A DNA stretch of 64,000 nt from Histomonas meleagridis (GCA_020186115.1 WSYJ01000075.1:186001-250000); one strand, 5' to 3'. Numbered from the stretch's first letter, positions 30,622-41,165 are shown. Notes: generated by a model not told the origin, from the letters alone. Program-made: numbers and translations.

Positions 30622-31827
30622 TTACAATTCTGAATTAATTTCGTTGTTAAACTGACCACCTATAGTCCAATTCAACACAGTGTTTATTGCTTCATCTGTA
30701 AGAACAAGATTTTTGTGAAAGTATTTCAACTTAGGCGAATGGTAATCAAGGCAATTAAATGTTTTGTTGCCAAGATCCCAGTTGTTACACATCCAATCAA
30801 TAACAGCAGAGCCGACAATTCCATCTCCAGGTACATCGATTCCTTTTCCAAAATCTTTCCATTTAGAAGTGTTTAACCCTAATGTTGTTTTAAAACCACT
30901 ATTATAAAGTATATTGGTATTAACATCTAATGCTTTGGGCCATTGTCTAATAAATTTGAAGTTTCTTTCTCCAATTTTTCTTTCTTTCTCTGAAAGGCGA
31001 CCGTTTGCGATCAAAATTTCAATTAAACTGCTGCCGTTATAATTTGTACCGTTTTTGTCGACAAATAATGTTGTGTTAACGTATCCTAATGAATGAGGGA
31101 TGTGAACGTGTAATGAACCTAATGAACCAATAAACTCACGAATTCTACGTAGCTTGGAAAACGATAGATATTTGGAATTAAGTCGCCAGAAAGCGGTGAA
31201 GGTAAAACTTGCACCTGAAAAAGATGGAGCAATTAAAGTACATGAATCAATATATTTAGACCTCCATGTAGGGTCTGTCTTCTCCGTTAAAAAGCGATGG
31301 GCAATTTGAGTTCCAAGGGAATGTGAAATAATTATGACTTTTTGATTTTCATTTTCTTCGTAAACTTTTTCGATCAATTTTTTAACTTTATCAAAGTAAG
31401 CGTCTGGTTGTGCAGTTCCAAATCTCCAATCATATGGTGCACCTACAATGTTTTTATCAGCAGTATATCCAATTTTTTCAAGATTTTTAATATATTTCTG
31501 AAAATATGATGGGACTGATCTTCCAAATATTTTTGGGCCGGTTCCACGGAGTCCTTCCATTCCCCCAAAATCATCTGTATAAATTGAAACATTTTCTCTG
31601 CTTTTAATTTCATCAGATTCTTCATCATAATCAACTCCAACCCAATCTAAGAAACAACTTATGAAAGGAGGAATTAGATATTTAAATCTAATCCAAAATC
31701 TTTCATCTTTTGGTTTAGGACAATACCACCTTGTCTTTTTTTCAACTGTTATATTCATTCTACTTCTAAATGCTCCAGGGAAAAAAACAAAAGGCTTTAA
31801 TTGAGCAATGCAAAAAATTAAAATCAC
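30622..31827 (-). CDS. LCAT-like phospholipase/acyltransferase
   Basis: A 401-residue alpha/beta-hydrolase of the lecithin:cholesterol acyltransferase family. Seen are the early PFVFFPGAFRSRMN oxyanion strand, GAPYDWRFG (about 129-136), the nucleophile elbow SHSLGTQIAH with Ser170, the acid in PGDGIVGSAV (about 345), and the His in the YFHKNLVLTDEAI segment (about 378). The first 15 residues (ILIFCIAQL) look like a signal peptide, so it should act in lysosomes or outside the cell, cleaving phospholipids or moving acyl chains. Oddly, no ATG precedes the conserved PFVFFPG strand: the frame opens at GTG 31825-31827 and the next Met (residue 24) lies after it. A lost or miscalled ATG, or an upstream exon, would explain this. 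Confidence 0.82.
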   Translation of the reverse strand: MILIFCIAQLKPFVFFPGAFRSRMNITVEKKTRWYCPKPKDERFWIRFKYLIPPFISCFLDWVGVDYDEESDEIKSRENVSIYTDDFGGMEGLRGTGPKIFGRSVPSYFQKYIKNLEKIGYTADKNIVGAPYDWRFGTAQPDAYFDKVKKLIEKVYEENENQKVIIISHSLGTQIAHRFLTEKTDPTWRSKYIDSCTLIAPSFSGASFTFTAFWRLNSKYLSFSKLRRIREFIGSLGSLHVHIPHSLGYVNTTLFVDKNGTNYNGSSLIEILIANGRLSEKERKIGERNFKFIRQWPKALDVNTNILYNSGFKTTLGLNTSKWKDFGKGIDVPGDGIVGSAVIDWMCNNWDLGNKTFNCLDYHSPKLKYFHKNLVLTDEAINTVLNWTIGGQFNNEINSEL

Positions 31828-31909
31828 TTGATTAAATTTGCTTCTGAAAATCAGACAAAGTTAGTCAAAATTGCCTTATCGAAGCGGTTTTGGTCAGCCT
31901 TTGCTCCCA

Positions 31910-32672
31910 ATGCAAGCTGATAGAGAAGCCTCCATCAAGAAAATGCTCGCTGCTAAGGTTCACATAGGTTCATCAAATCTTTCCTTTGGTATGCAACCAT
32001 ATGTTTTCACACGTACAAAGACAGGTACACACATCATTAACCTTGGAATGACATACGAAAAGATTAAACTTGCCGCACGTATGATTTATGCAGTTGAAGA
32101 ACCACGTGATGTTCTTGCTATTTCAGCTAAACCATTTGGTCAACGTGCAGTTCATAAGTTTTCACAATTCCTTGGATGCCTTTGCATTAATCAACGTTTC
32201 ACACCAGGTTTCTTCACTAACCATTCCATCAAAGGTAAATTTATGGAACCACGTCTTATCATTGTTTGTGATCCAAACACAGACACACAAGCTATTACAG
32301 AAGCAGCATATGCCAACATTCCATGCATTGCGCTTTGTGATACAGATGCATCACTTCGATTTGTTGATTGTGTTATTCTCATGTAATACTAAGAATAAGA
32401 CCTCTATTGGTCTTGTTATGTGGTTACTCACACGTGAAGTTTTACGTCTTCGTGGTGAACTTCTTCGTACGCAAGAATGGAAGGTTCTTCCAGATCTTTA
32501 CTTCTATCGCGATACACGCGATGAACAAAATATTCAAGAACAAATTGACCACGAAGGAGAAGAAACAGTCGCAACTGATGTTACAACAGTTGATGCTGCA
32601 CCAAATGCTGAAAGTGGCGCTCCATCAACTGAACAAGAATGGAATAATGCAGGCGAAGGTGCAGGCTGGTAA
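31910..32672 (+). CDS. Small-subunit ribosomal protein uS2 (RPSA/Rps0), with +1 frameshift
   Basis: From ATG 31910 the frame encodes [20 protein letters not shown] and continues through uS2 hallmarks ([59 protein letters not shown]) to FVDCVI. There a T in the string ATTCTCATG (about 32378-32380) moves the coding to another frame, which continues as [23 protein letters not shown] and a Glu/Trp-containing tail ending GEGAGW. The usual residues at the joint are IPCN, so exactly one base too many explains the break. uS2 sits at the 40S head-body joint and is essential. The gene could be a sequencing error, one broken copy of several, or need frameshifting. It starts 82 bp from the divergent LCAT gene. 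Confidence 0.88.
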
Positions 32673-32929
32673 GTAAACACAAAACAATTTGAAACATTTT
32701 AAAATTTATTTCACTCATTTTGTCACATTTTCAAATGAGCAAATAATAAAAATAAATGTTTTAAGAAACATTTTATTATGTTTTCTCTTGTTAAACTTTT
32801 TATATCTTGGAAAATAAAATTAATTTCATTAACATTTGTTTTATAAAAAAGATTAAAATTAAATCAATTTTTTTCCAAAAAAACATAATTTTGACAAAAA
32901 ACATTAAATGCAGACTTCGAAGGGCAAAT
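32673..32929. other. Intergenic downstream of uS2
   Basis: AT-rich, no gene seen. It leads into a decayed ankyrin/DUF3447 fragment. Confidence 0.4.
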
Positions 32930-33190
32930 AGAACAGCAACTAACAGTATAAATAATTTCCAAATGTTATATGGCATACATTTATCAAGTTATTAGAGTAA
33001 ATATCAAATAAAACAAATAAATAATGAAACAAATAAATAATGAAACACATAAAGAATGAAACACATAAAGAATGAAACACAAAAACAATGAAACATTTTA
33101 TTGATTTGTGAACATCTTTCATAAAGTGATTTTAAAGTTGCAGTTTTTCTATTTCATCATTTTGGGTTACCTTTTTCAATTCTGCTTGGA
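32930..33190 (-). pseudogene. Decayed DUF3447/ankyrin fragment
   Basis: The minus strand keeps short homologous pieces of the ankyrin loci: NDEIEKLQ and SLYERC-type coding near 33100-33180, and an insert-like AATAATTTCCAAAT stretch near 32948. The order is kept but most of the gene is gone, and a 16-bp minisatellite interrupts it. Confidence 0.5.
33011..33094. repeat. 16-bp minisatellite, five copies
   Basis: Tandem units of the type AAACAAATAAATAATG at 33011-33090, the later copies changing to AAACACATAAAGAATG. It lies inside the ankyrin debris. Confidence 0.75.
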
Positions 33191-33345
33191 AGTTAGGACG
33201 ATAGTTATGAGAACTTGCATCACATTACACATAATTGCATCACACATATTGAAAAAGTGTAATAATTGGTCAAGCGTTTGACTCAAAATTTAATGTGCTT
33301 TAATGACGTTTAAAAATTGATCGATTAACAAAATCATTTTTCCAA

Positions 33346-34259
33346 ATGATTGGACAAAGCAAATATGAAAAAGTTTCTGTGATTGATCAATTTTTCTTTA
33401 TACAAAGCTAAGGATTTACGTAATGGTAATATCGTTTGTTTGAAGATTCGAAAATACATTTTTCCAAGAGTTCGAAATGATAAATCGCGAAACATCGATT
33501 TTGAAGGAAATGAATCACCCCAATATTGTAAAACTTCTTGATATTGAACAAGATGACACCAAGTTTACATTGGTTCTCGACTTTTTTCCCATAGACTTGG
33601 CTAAATACATAATGCGTCAACAAATACAACCCAACTTGCTTAAGTCTTATGCATATCAACTATTATCAGGTCTGAGTTATCTTCATTCTAAAGGAGTAAC
33701 TCATCGTAATATAAAACCCTCAAGTATTCTTCTTGATGCAAATGGGTACCTTAAAATCAGAGATTTTTCGTGGGCTAGATTTGCTAGTCCACAGGTTTCT
33801 ACACCAGATTTCGCGGCACCATATTATCGTCCACCTGAAATTTTTCTTGGCGCAAATTTATACATAAACTCTGTTGACATTTGGAGTGCAGGTTGTGTTC
33901 TTGCTGAAATGATTGTTAGAAAGCCTTTGTTTTTTGGTGAATGCAATAATGATATACTCCACAAAATATTTAATATCATTGGAACTCCAAGTGAGGAAAC
34001 ACTACTCACGTTCAAGCAGCTACCAAGGTATAATGACGATTTTCCAGAATCTGAGCCACAAGATTTGGCAAATCTTTTGCCTAACGCAGATGCACAAATA
34101 ATCGATTTGATATCCAAAATGCTTCAAATTGATCCATCGAAAAGAATCACAGCGAAAGATGCTCTCAGCCATCCTTATTTCAATGATTTTCAAGGACTTA
34201 AGGGTCTTTTTAAGTCTCCTGAGTCGATTCTGCTTAGTACTCGTACATTTATATCATAA
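33346..34259 (+). pseudogene. CDK-like kinase, broken and catalytically defective
   Basis: Starting at ATG 33346 (MIGQSKYEKVSVIDQ), the kinase N-lobe continues after a T-run in a second frame (YKAKDLRNGNIVCLKIRKYIF). After another T-run near 33460 it moves to a third frame (ETSILKEMNHPNIVKLLDI), which runs to the stop. The fold is CDK-like: NHPNIVKLLD, YAYQLLSGLSYLHSKGV, YYRPPEIFLG, VDIWSAGCVLAEM, IFNIIGTPSEE. Key residues are lost: the glycine loop is missing, HRD is HRN (THRNIKPSS) and DFG is DFS. So even without the frameshifts it would be a pseudokinase. Both breaks fall in TTTTT runs, so base-call errors remain possible, but the lost catalytic Asp argues for decay or a non-catalytic role. 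Confidence 0.75.
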
Positions 34260-34576
34260 TGCAATTTTATAAAAATTCATTTTAAAATATTTTCTGGTTG
34301 TGATGCTTAAACTTGAGTTATCAAATACTAAACTCCAAAAATAAATTTTTTTCAAATTTCAATCTCACTAAAATTTTTTTATGCCATTCATTAACCCAAA
34401 AAAGCAGTTAGGATTTTTATTTCTTTTTCAAAAATCCAATAAAATACTTTTGCTGATAAATTTTACTTCGCTGAAAAAATCGCACACATCTTGATCAAGT
34501 ACGTCTCAATATTTAAACGGGTAAAATAACCTGAATTTATTGAATATTTTACACGTGACAAAACGGCCGACCTTTC
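34260..34576. other. Intergenic
   Basis: Spacer of 317 bp. An AACGGCCGACC element lies at about 34562-34572, directly before the ATG of the BTB-F5/8C gene. Nothing else seen. Confidence 0.4.
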
Positions 34577-35857
34577 ATGAAAGAAGTCAACCTATCCGCT
34601 AAAGGGATAGTAAACCTACAAACAAACAATATTACCGAAGACTTCGTTTTCTATGTTGACGAAAAAGAATACCATTGCAATCGTGTTTGTGCTGATTTTA
34701 TATCTCCAAATATTTCAAGACTTCATTTAATCGACCCTACTATCAACTCATATAGCATAAAGGTGCATGATACCGACGGAAATTTTAATAAAGTTATTCA
34801 ATTAATGAATGGTCATTCTGTTTCTGTTGATGAAAATTCATCACAGTTCTTAATGCATATTGGAATGCTTTTAGGAAACAACGAACTTGTTGAAAAGGTT
34901 GCATCGGAGAAAGACTTAAGTATTGAACAAATTTTAGAGCACTTTTCGCAAGGAAATGTATTCCAAAAAGAAGTCGATAAATTTGCTTCAATACTATCTG
35001 AAGTCAGTTCTGACCTTGTCAAGAGCATTGATCCCAACATATTATATCAAATATTGACCAATGAAAATCTCAAAGTCAAATCAGAAAGTGCATTATTGGA
35101 CGTAATCCTTGATCTTATTGATTACGACAAAGAAGGAAACCTTTTTTTGTTAGATGCTATCCACTTTGAAAACATCAGTAATGATAAAATGCAAAGATTC
35201 ATCAAAACCGTTACATTTGAAGATATATCACCAAAGGTTTGGGATTCACTATGTCAGCGTATGCTCATGGAAGCAGGAACAACCTTATCAACAGAAACTT
35301 CAAAATCTGACAATTCAATATCTTCCGAAATTATGGAATTTCCATTTGAAAAACCTTTTGAAGGAATAATTGCATATCTTACGAAGAAGTTTGGTGGAAA
35401 TGTGAATGAAAAAGGTGTTGTATTGATATCAGCTGAAACATCACTAAAATCGCCAAATAGACAGCCGCCAATTGTTGCCGATTTCGCGTCATCGCATTAT
35501 TACCTTTCTCTTAATTCCAAAGTGAATTGGATCAAATTCCATTTTGTCAATTTTTCAGTAACAATTTCGGCTTACACATTAAAATCGCTTCCTATTGGTC
35601 CAAGGGGAGGACATCTTAAGTCATGGGTAATAGATGGATCTAATGATGGTGAGAATTGGACCGAAATTGATTCACGGCTTAACAACACCGACCTTAATCA
35701 TAAAGATGCAGTAAAAACGTTCCAATGTAAGAACCAAATCGAATCAAGCTACATACGGATTAGACAGATCGGAGAAAATCATGCTGGAAATAATATCATG
35801 GGCGTGTGCGCAGTAGAATTTTATGGGAAACTTTGTAGCAAGGCACCAAGCAATTGA
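34577..35857 (+). CDS. BTB/BACK plus F5/8-type-C (discoidin) protein
   Basis: A 426-residue protein with ATG start in the context TTTCATGA. The N-terminal part (about 15-110) resembles a BTB fold (DFVFYVDEKEYHCNRVCADF), followed by a BACK-like helical part (about 125-235). The C-terminal domain (about 265-420) is an F5/8 type C/discoidin fold: VNWIKFHFVNFSVTISAYTL, LKSWVIDGSNDGENWTEID, SSYIRIRQIGENHAGNN and the closing CAVEFYGKL. This pairing is a large trichomonad family with no known function. The BTB may recruit Cullin3 and the C domain may bind a ligand; both are inferred from the domains. It is cytosolic, since no signal peptide is seen. Confidence 0.8.
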   Translation: MKEVNLSAKGIVNLQTNNITEDFVFYVDEKEYHCNRVCADFISPNISRLHLIDPTINSYSIKVHDTDGNFNKVIQLMNGHSVSVDENSSQFLMHIGMLLGNNELVEKVASEKDLSIEQILEHFSQGNVFQKEVDKFASILSEVSSDLVKSIDPNILYQILTNENLKVKSESALLDVILDLIDYDKEGNLFLLDAIHFENISNDKMQRFIKTVTFEDISPKVWDSLCQRMLMEAGTTLSTETSKSDNSISSEIMEFPFEKPFEGIIAYLTKKFGGNVNEKGVVLISAETSLKSPNRQPPIVADFASSHYYLSLNSKVNWIKFHFVNFSVTISAYTLKSLPIGPRGGHLKSWVIDGSNDGENWTEIDSRLNNTDLNHKDAVKTFQCKNQIESSYIRIRQIGENHAGNNIMGVCAVEFYGKLCSKAPSN

Positions 35858-36509
35858 TATCTATTTAAAACGCGGATTGACTTACTAAAAATCTTTTTAT
35901 ATCCTCGAAATAGAGATAATTATGTTGATGAACTGACTTTAAATTTCGATGGTATTATCGAATTTTTTATGTAATTGGCTATTAATTTTTCTGCTGGTGA
36001 TAATATTTTTGACTTCTTCACCCGATAAAGCCGTTGCACTTTTCTGTTTGGGAGATATTTTTTCAATGTAACGATATGTATCTTTCTGTTGGGAACGATA
36101 TTTAAAACTTTGAATTATTTAACAATCATTTTCAATTTTTGTCTGACAATATTATTTGTCATAATAATATTTACATAGTTTACTAAAAACAAATCTGTCT
36201 TCATTGAAATTAGATGACAGAAATTGTTGGCTGAAACGAAACGGTTTTTACAATTTTTATAGACAAATATATTTATAAATTATCATTAAATCAATCATTT
36301 ATTCAAATTATGTTCTAAATTTTATATGTTGAGTGTTTTTCAGTGATTCATTATTCTCAAAATACTCTACTTTTCGAGATATGTGAAATCGCATTCAATT
36401 ATCGACGGTTTTGAAAAAATTTATAGCAGGCCCGCCAATATCCGACCGTTAAAAATTCAGAAAAAGATGATCGATCTTCACAAAATTCAATACTAGTCAT
36501 TTGTTCAAA
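35858..36509. other. Intergenic with AACCG-type boxes
   Basis: 650 bp before the third ankyrin locus. It carries AAACGGTTTTT at about 36238-36248, GACGGTTTT at about 36404, and the CCGACCGTT box described separately. No gene seen. Confidence 0.45.
36437..36454 (+). promoter_or_regulatory. Shared 18-bp box AATATCCGACCGTTAAAA
   Basis: Identical 18 bp occurs again, inverted, at 54940-54957. Here it is 56 bp upstream of the ankyrin locus ATG. The CCGACCGTT core is unusual for such AT-rich DNA. A binding site is inferred. Confidence 0.4.
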
Positions 36510-38452
36510 ATGCACCAAAAGCAAACAGCAACAACAAATCAGAAATCTCAAAACGAGTGGGAAACATATACAGCGCTAAAAAGCATAATTTTTGGTTTGA
36601 ATATAGATAATTTTGCTCAATCATCGAATTTTATTATCAGCAAGTTTTGTTAAGAATATCCAATATCTTCTGATATCATTATATTCCAAATGATATATAT
36701 ATATCTTCTGATTGATAGTAATAATTTTGATATATATTTGAGATTATTACAAGAAATTGAAAAATTTGAAGTAAATAATAAAATCAACTCAAAAATAATA
36801 AATTTATTTTCTCAATTTCTACTTAAAGAAAACACACAAGAATCATTTTATTTACTTAATTACATGATTAAGTATAATTTACTTGAATCAAAATTCATCC
36901 AAAATATACGTGAACCATTTTTTGTTCATATTAATCAAGATAAATCAGATAAATATAAATATTTATTTGATCAAGAAAATATTGCTTATGAAGAACTATC
37001 AAAGAATGATTTTGCACTTCATAAGCAATTAATTGAAGAAGGAATTAATCCAAAAGAAATTGCAAAAATAATTCGAAATGATGAAATAGAAAAACTTCAA
37101 GAAATATCATCACAAACACATTTTAATTTTAATCAAATAATTCCAAAATCACTTTATGAAAGATGTTCATTTATTAATCATAAAAATGTTACATTAATTG
37201 ATTATGCAGCATTTTTTTCTTCTGTTAAATGTTTTAAATATTTACTTATGAATGGTGCAAGTGTAGAAAACACAGGTAAATATGCTGTCGCAGGTGGAAA
37301 TGAAGAAATCATTCATTTATGTGAACAAAATCATTCATCTTTTGAAGGTGCATGTGAAACAGCAATTATGTTTCATCGAAATGAAATTTTTAAATATATT
37401 TATGAAAATAAAATTGAAGATATTAACAAATTAAAAAAATTAGGAAAAAAATGCGTTTCATATTTTAATTATGAAATTTTTACATATTTAGAAAAAGAAG
37501 GAATGAAAATTAATAAAAATATCATTAATAAAGCAGCAAAAATTGGATATATTTTTCTTGTAAAATATTTCATTAAAAATAATCAACTTCCAGAAAATAT
37601 TTTAGTTTTTGCTTCATTTTCAGGAAATATTGAACTTGTTACATTCATTTTAAAGCAAAAAGGAATTGATATTAATGCTAAAGATATAATTTGTTTTAAC
37701 AATTTAATATATCTAAATGATATTTGGAAATTATTTAAATTATTTAAAACAGCACTTATTTTAGCATCTGAAAATGGTTATACAGAAATAGTTAAATTAC
37801 TTCTTGAACAAGAAGGAATTGATATTAATGCTAAAGATATTTATTTGTTTTATTTGAAATTTATTTTAATAATTTTGGAATATTTCAAAATAATATTTGG
37901 AAATTATTTAAATTATTTTATACAGCACTTATTTTAGCATCTGAAAATGGTTATACAGAAATAGTTAAATTACTTCTTGAACAAGAAGGAATTGATATTA
38001 ATACTAAAGATATAATTTGTTTTAACAATTTAATATTTCTAAATGATACTTAGAAATTATTTAAATTATTTTATACAGCACTTATCAAAGCATCTTTAAA
38101 TGGTCATATAGAAATAGTTAAATTACTTCTTGAACAAGAAGGAATTGATATTAATGCTAAAGATATAATTTGTTTTAACAATTTAATATTTCTAAATGAT
38201 ATTTGGAAATTATTTAAATTATTTAAAACAGCACTTATTTTAGCATCTGAAAATGGTTATACAGAAATAGTTAAATTACTTCTTGAACAAGAAGGAATTG
38301 ATATTAATACTAAAAATATTTATTTGTTTTATATAATATTTATATTAATAATTTCTTATTTCAAAATAATATTTTGAAATAATATTTTGAAAATATTTTG
38401 GACAGCACTTATATTATCATATGAAAATGATCGCACATAATTAGTTAAATTT
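36510..38452 (+). pseudogene. DUF3447/ankyrin protein, locus 3, decayed
   Basis: By homology with locus 1 the gene starts at ATG 36510 (MHQKQTATTNQKSQNEW) and is stopped by an in-frame TAA at 36651-36653 (codon 48). The same frame then continues with DUF3447 (SLYERCSFINHKNVTLIDYA, FKYLLMNGAS) to the first ankyrin units. From 37620 to 38452 the units are separated by inserts of 63, 83, 63, 63 and 84 nt. The first 63-nt insert reads through in frame (FNNLIYLNDIWKLFKLF). The last unit is damaged (an in-frame TAA replaces the normal EIV) and no natural end is seen. An internal start after codon 48 could still give a 415-residue product. With the nonsense codon and the damaged end, I favour a pseudogene. 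Confidence 0.6.
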
Positions 38453-38931
38453 AACAAAGCTTTGTCAAAAAGAATTTACTTTGGGTAAAAATTTAACTCA
38501 AAACAGATCCAAATTGTGTATTTTTAACCAAGAATTTTGAGGAATCGTATTTCCAGGCAGACTTGGGCAATGTTCAACGAAAAAAACGTCACTTTTCTCA
38601 ACGTTAAAAAAAACGTAAAGTGCCTTATATTTGATGAAGTTTGGACCGAAAGATTAACTATCTGTAATTAAATATCGAATTTAAAAAAATCACTTTGATT
38701 ATAGTTAACTTATACAGCAAATAAAATGTATATAATTATCACATAAGCGAATATCAAAATCTACATTTCTGATTTTATTTTAATTTATAAAATAGTAGTG
38801 TGAACAATATCTGATAATAAATAAATAGTAGTGTAAATTATATTTTTTATCAGTGAACAAAATAAATTAAATGAATTTTTTAGATGTTTATTAATATAAA
38901 TGAAGAAGAAACCATCACCTAAACATTAATA
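38453..38931. other. Intergenic
   Basis: About 480 bp between the third ankyrin locus and a possible small gene. Nothing seen beyond AT-rich runs. Confidence 0.4.
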
Positions 38932-39366
38932 ATGGATGGGCTCATAAAAGCATTTGTCGAATGCACAGAAACGAACAACAGAATAGAGAGTATCCCATCA
39001 GAAGAAACTTCAAATGATAACCATTTTGATTCTTCTTATGCTCTATTAAACATTTCAGACAAAATAAATTACGAATTAGAAAGTTTAGGACTTACAAATT
39101 AATCGTCCAAAAATGATGAATGCTATGAAACACCAACCAATTTCATTAACTTTATAAATAACTTGAAAGGAAGAAACATCACTAGATTTGATGATTTAAA
39201 GACAACAATAAAAGATGAATCAATTAAAAATATTTGCCCATTTTCATGTTGCGATTCGAATCTATATAAGAAAAATGTCAGTATATATTATATGAAATTC
39301 GTATGCAGGTTTCATACAAAGAAATTATATGAATGTCATATAATGCGACTTACTTTTACAATTTAA
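38932..39366 (+). pseudogene. Possible small gene with an in-frame stop
   Basis: A single frame runs from ATG 38932 to 39366 and is interrupted only by TAA at 39100-39102. The first 56 residues (MDGLIKAFVECTETNNRIES) and the later 88 (TRFDDLKTTIKDESIK, CPFSCCDSNL) have balanced, protein-like composition. I do not recognise a family. It may be one gene with a nonsense change or two chance frames. Confidence 0.3.
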
Positions 39367-39446
39367 ATATATAAAAAAAAATATAATTTATCGGATTAAT
39401 TATGAAAACCTGTCATTTTTCAACGAATGACAAAACCGCATTGCTT

Positions 39447-41165
39447 TCACAGGTACTTCAGGACTTTTGCAGATCTTTTTTCCACAAACTGATTTGCGCA
39501 CTCAAAAAGCACCAGAAAGTTCTTTAAATTACTCACACGCGAGTTTGGGCGAAGCGATCTCTGTTTTAGCTCTTCGGTTGCCCTATTGATATTTCCCCAC
39601 CATTTGACAGCACTTAGAACATCTTTTTTCAGTTGCTTTCTTGGGATTTCCCATTTGTCCAAGAATTCACATACTGTTTCTTCGGATGATTCTAGCAAAA
39701 ATCTCATCAGTGTTCCTGTTTTTAATGGTTTGAATGATTTAAATGGCGCATCATTAATAATGTCCATAAGTTCAGAAACAGATGGCTCTTTTGTATAATA
39801 AAGATATGTACCACATACAATCATATGTAGAAGTGCACGAATAGAAGAGTATATTAATCCAGAAGTAATTTCGAAGTTCCCTAATTTAGAATTTTTCTCA
39901 AGTTCTTCAGGTATCTCTGTTTTTATCTGAAATAGTGAAAAAGTCCTTTCAATGATATCTGTAATTCCGACACTTCCATTAGATTGAGAGCTTAAATTCA
40001 CGTCAATTATTTCAGCACGAATCAATTCAATAAAAAGTATAGTTGGATCATCATTTTCAGAATTTGCTACAAGAACAGCTCTTCCCCATGGACTAAGTCC
40101 GCCACCAGGAGCAATATATTCATGTGCTGCAAGGAACTTACGAATACTTTCTTGTAAAATCATTTTTTTAGTTATTTGTACATCTTTGATTTCAGGGGGC
40201 CCCGAAATTGACTGCAAACAATTTAACAGTGTAGTGAAATTTTTGGATGAAATATTTTGTAATGAAAGAATATCGAAAAATCGATGTTCTCCTGTTGATT
40301 CTTCGAATTGAATGCATGGGACATCTTTAGATCTTGATTGGTTTAAAAGGAAAAGTAAGAAATCGTTACTAGGCGGTGAATCAGGGCTTGAAAGAACCCT
40401 ATTAAAAGAAAGATTTGTTAAATTTTGAAGATATGAAAAATAAATACCACTACATCGATTTAGGTTATTAATGCAGTTTTTAGGGAGACAAAGGTTATTT
40501 GGTATTCGAACTTGAGGAATTGCTAGACGAGGCTTTTTAATAATTCCAATGTTCACAAGCGAAAGAGTGTTTATTGGAATTTGTGGTATTTTTTTGCCAA
40601 AAAGAGGAGGTAAAACTCTCCAATATAAACGTTGATTTTCTATTGATGGAGCAGTAATATCTGGAAGTGTATGTTCAGAAATTAGATCATTAAGGATTTG
40701 TGGATTACTCTTAAGAACTATAAATTGTGAATTTTCAAAATCAATAAAATGAACCCAATGAGTAACATCATTAAGAATTACACTATAATTCGTCATTATA
40801 GCATTTACAATTTTATTTTTAAACATTGATGCTAATTGGGCATTTGTTGTTGAAATTGCCTGTACGCATCTAACGTTGAGCTTCTGAAAAATTTTTATTG
40901 ATTCTTCCTCGAAATAGAAAATGATATAATCCAAATAAACATAAGAAATTCCTGAAAAAACAAAAACAGGTTCTACTTTTAATTCCCTTAGTTCCTTTAT
41001 TTTTCTTTCTAGAATATTATGTAAAGCTGAAAGAGAAGTAACGTTTTGGCAATATATATCAAAAAAGTGAAAAAAATTAATTCCCAAGTAAAAAGTGTTT
41101 TTGATAGATGAAAGAGACACAGGAACCGCTTGAATGTTAATTGCTTGATTCCTGGGTTGCATCAT
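39447..41165 (-). CDS. Mkt1-like protein (inactive XPG/FEN fold)
   Basis: A 572-residue protein with two possible ATGs in tandem at its start. The N-terminal half resembles the XPG-nuclease-like fold of Mkt1: a strand at about residues 27-35 (YLGINFFHFFD), then LRELKVEPVFVFSGIS, and later KIVNAIMTNYSVILND. The acidic metal ligands of true FEN nucleases are not evident, as in Mkt1. The C-terminal part (about 300-570) is helical, consistent with the Mkt1-specific domains. Yeast Mkt1 works with Pbp1 in post-transcriptional control of mRNAs at P bodies. The match is by pattern only, so moderate. An AACGGTT element lies about 150 bp upstream. Confidence 0.55.
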   Translation of the reverse strand: MMQPRNQAINIQAVPVSLSSIKNTFYLGINFFHFFDIYCQNVTSLSALHNILERKIKELRELKVEPVFVFSGISYVYLDYIIFYFEEESIKIFQKLNVRCVQAISTTNAQLASMFKNKIVNAIMTNYSVILNDVTHWVHFIDFENSQFIVLKSNPQILNDLISEHTLPDITAPSIENQRLYWRVLPPLFGKKIPQIPINTLSLVNIGIIKKPRLAIPQVRIPNNLCLPKNCINNLNRCSGIYFSYLQNLTNLSFNRVLSSPDSPPSNDFLLFLLNQSRSKDVPCIQFEESTGEHRFFDILSLQNISSKNFTTLLNCLQSISGPPEIKDVQITKKMILQESIRKFLAAHEYIAPGGGLSPWGRAVLVANSENDDPTILFIELIRAEIIDVNLSSQSNGSVGITDIIERTFSLFQIKTEIPEELEKNSKLGNFEITSGLIYSSIRALLHMIVCGTYLYYTKEPSVSELMDIINDAPFKSFKPLKTGTLMRFLLESSEETVCEFLDKWEIPRKQLKKDVLSAVKWWGNINRATEELKQRSLRPNSRVSNLKNFLVLFECANQFVEKRSAKVLKYL

